Below are positions 62,492-64,000 of a stretch of DNA of 64,000 bases, piece by piece. Position 1 is the first letter of the stretch. The number at the start of each line of letters is the position of its first letter. The stretch comes from Novipirellula galeiformis (GTDB lineage: Bacteria; Planctomycetota; Planctomycetia; Pirellulales; Pirellulaceae), in contig NZ_SJPT01000001.1 of NCBI RefSeq assembly GCF_007860095.1, positions 572,212 through 636,211 on the forward strand, given 5' to 3'. The notes under the pieces were generated by a model. The model had not been told where the DNA came from, searched no databases, and saw only the letters and a list, made by a program, of their open reading frames with translations. Both the position numbers and the translations under genes were made by a program.

Positions 62492-64000
62492 TCACTCGTC
62501 GGTGACGCAACCTTCGCTGGCGCTCTTGACGTTCTTGATGTACTTGTAAAGCGTGCCACGCGTCGCTTTCAACGGCGGTGCCGTCCACGCTTCACGCCGC
62601 TTGCCAAGTTCGGCTTCGTCGACATCGACGTCGAGCCGGTTGGTTTCGGCATCGATCGTGATCGTGTCACCATCTTGAACGAGCGCGATCGGGCCGCCGA
62701 CTTGAGCTTCCGGGGTGATGTGGCCCACGATGAAGCCGTGGCTGCCCCCGCTGAAACGCCCGTCGGTCAACATCGCGACATCCGATCCGAGCCCAGCACC
62801 CATGATGGCACTGGTCGGGGTCAGCATTTCGGGCATACCCGGACCACCCTTGGGACCTTCGTAGCGAATCACGACAACGTCCCCCTTTTGGATCTTCTTT
62901 TCCTCGAGCGCGTGCAGCATGGCTTCTTCGTTGTCGAAGACGCGTGCGGGGCCGCTGAACTGCAATCCTTCTTTGCCGGTGATCTTGGCCACGGCGCCCT
63001 CAGGCGATAGGGAGCCACGCAAGATACGGATGTGGCCCGACTTTTTGATCGGTTCTTTGACCGAATGCACGATCGTTTGACCCACTTTTAAATCGGGCAG
63101 CGGCTCCAGATTCTCGGCCAACGTCTTGCCGGTGACGGTCATGCACGAACCGTCCAACAATCCCTCTTTGAGCAAGTACTTCATCACGGCCGGGGTGCCG
63201 CCGATGGAGTGCAAGTCCTCTTGGACAAACTTGCCGCTCGGTTTCAAGTCGGCGAGGAACGGGATCCGGTCGCTGACGCTTTGGAAGTCATCGATCGTTA
63301 GCGGGACGTCGACGGCGCGAGCCATTGCGATCAAATGCAAGACCGCATTCGTGCTGCCGCCGAGCGCCATCACGGTGACCATCGCGTTCTCGAACGCGGT
63401 GCGCGTCATGATGTCACGCGGTTTCAAGTCCATCTTGAGCAGTTTCAGGATGGCATCGCCCGCGTGCAGACACTCTGCTTTTTTATCGGGATCTTCGGCG
63501 GGAATGCTTGCCGAGTAAGGCAGCGACATGCCGAGGGCTTCGATCGCCGAGGCCATCGTGTTGGCGGTATACATCCCGCCACAGGCACCGGCACCCGGGC
63601 AGCTGTGGCGAACGATTTCGCTGCGTTCTTCTTCGTTGATTTGTCCGGCCAAGTATTGCCCGTAGCACTGAAACGCGCTGACGATATCAAGATTCTCGTT
63701 CTTGTAATGGCCCGGCTTGATCGTGCCACCGTAGACCATGATCGCAGGACGGTTCAGCCGTCCCATCGCGATCAAACATCCCGGCATGTTCTTGTCGCAC
63801 CCCGGCAATGCAATCAGAGCGTCGTACCACTGGGCGCCCATGATGGTTTCGATCGAGTCGGCGATCAAATCACGGCTCTGCAACGAGTAGCTCATCCCGT
63901 CGGTGCCCATCGAAATGCCGTCGCTGACGCCAACCGTATTGAATCGCATCCCGACCATTCCCGCAGCGGTGACCCCGGCTTTAACCTCGGCGGCCAAATC
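62492..64000 (-). CDS. ilvD: Dihydroxy-acid dehydratase, C-terminal part (cut by window end)
   Basis: The gene runs off the window edge; about 503 residues of a ~560-residue enzyme are present. IlvD dehydrates 2,3-dihydroxy acids in valine, leucine and isoleucine synthesis using an iron-sulfur cluster. Cluster-binding motifs are visible: GCDKNMPGC near the N-terminal part and [21 protein letters not shown]-like [16 protein letters not shown] and the C-terminal [15 protein letters not shown], then [16 protein letters not shown], are also typical. The start seen inside the window is only the first Met after the edge. Confidence 0.97.
   Translation of the reverse strand, partial: DLAAEVKAGVTAAGMVGMRFNTVGVSDGISMGTDGMSYSLQSRDLIADSIETIMGAQWYDALIALPGCDKNMPGCLIAMGRLNRPAIMVYGGTIKPGHYKNENLDIVSAFQCYGQYLAGQINEEERSEIVRHSCPGAGACGGMYTANTMASAIEALGMSLPYSASIPAEDPDKKAECLHAGDAILKLLKMDLKPRDIMTRTAFENAMVTVMALGGSTNAVLHLIAMARAVDVPLTIDDFQSVSDRIPFLADLKPSGKFVQEDLHSIGGTPAVMKYLLKEGLLDGSCMTVTGKTLAENLEPLPDLKVGQTIVHSVKEPIKKSGHIRILRGSLSPEGAVAKITGKEGLQFSGPARVFDNEEAMLHALEEKKIQKGDVVVIRYEGPKGGPGMPEMLTPTSAIMGAGLGSDVAMLTDGRFSGGSHGFIVGHITPEAQVGGPIALVQDGDTITIDAETNRLDVDVDEAELGKRREAWTAPPLKATRGTLYKYIKNVKSASEGCVTDE

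Overview
The window looks like chromosome of a planctomycete of the Pirellulaceae / Rhodopirellula type. The evidence is the gene content: three DUF1559 prepilin-like proteins with the H-X9-DG tail, a PSCyt1/DUF1549/DUF1553 protein, a DUF1501 protein, an ECF sigma/anti-sigma pair, many large secreted proteins of unknown role, and short GC-rich intergenic palindromes of a kind I associate with this group. No rRNA, tRNA, CRISPR array, transposase or phage gene was seen. Lineage is inferred from gene families, not from a marker gene.

Layout. 1-10.4 kb is mostly core metabolism: the 3' part of metH (cut by the window edge), a nitroreductase, a secreted esterase-like protein, rnr (RNase R), then gcvT-gcvH-lipoate ligase, a glycine-cleavage/lipoylation set without gcvP. 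10.8-15.1 kb holds an FHA protein, an ECF sigma factor and its overlapping zinc-binding anti-sigma factor, followed by a large secreted hydrolase-like protein. 15.6-22.8 kb holds a Tat-exported sugar-isomerase-like TIM barrel, a 900-residue membrane-anchored protein of unknown function, and a MoxR-type AAA ATPase paired with a VWA protein. 23-31 kb holds an EEP-family nuclease/phosphatase and an expanded cluster of DUF1559 pseudopilin-like genes, two of them each followed by a paralogous small lipoprotein. Long T-rich or empty intergenic stretches and clear intrinsic terminators separate them.

31.2-36.1 kb (minus strand) is the conserved prkA-DUF444-spoVR stress operon. 36.7-43 kb holds a bacterial TMEM43-like membrane protein, a secreted LolA-like protein, and a plus-strand set of three envelope proteins, two of which share a domain I cannot name. 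43-49.3 kb (minus strand) holds a sialidase-like protein and a two-gene system: an EctB-type diaminobutyrate aminotransferase followed by an adenylation-thiolation protein fused to two alpha/beta-hydrolase domains with non-serine nucleophile positions. This pair is the best candidate in the window for an undescribed biosynthetic system. 49.8-57.8 kb is a polysaccharide-use type cluster (PSCyt/F5-8 type C/DUF1553 protein, heparinase II/III-like lyase, DUF1501 protein). 57.9-61.5 kb (minus strand) is a urea/amide-type binding protein overlapping a methyl-accepting chemotaxis protein by 4 bases. The window ends with an isochorismatase-fold hydrolase and the 3' part of ilvD.

Limits: domain calls come from reading motifs in the translations, and start sites were chosen by eye. 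No database search or alignment was run.
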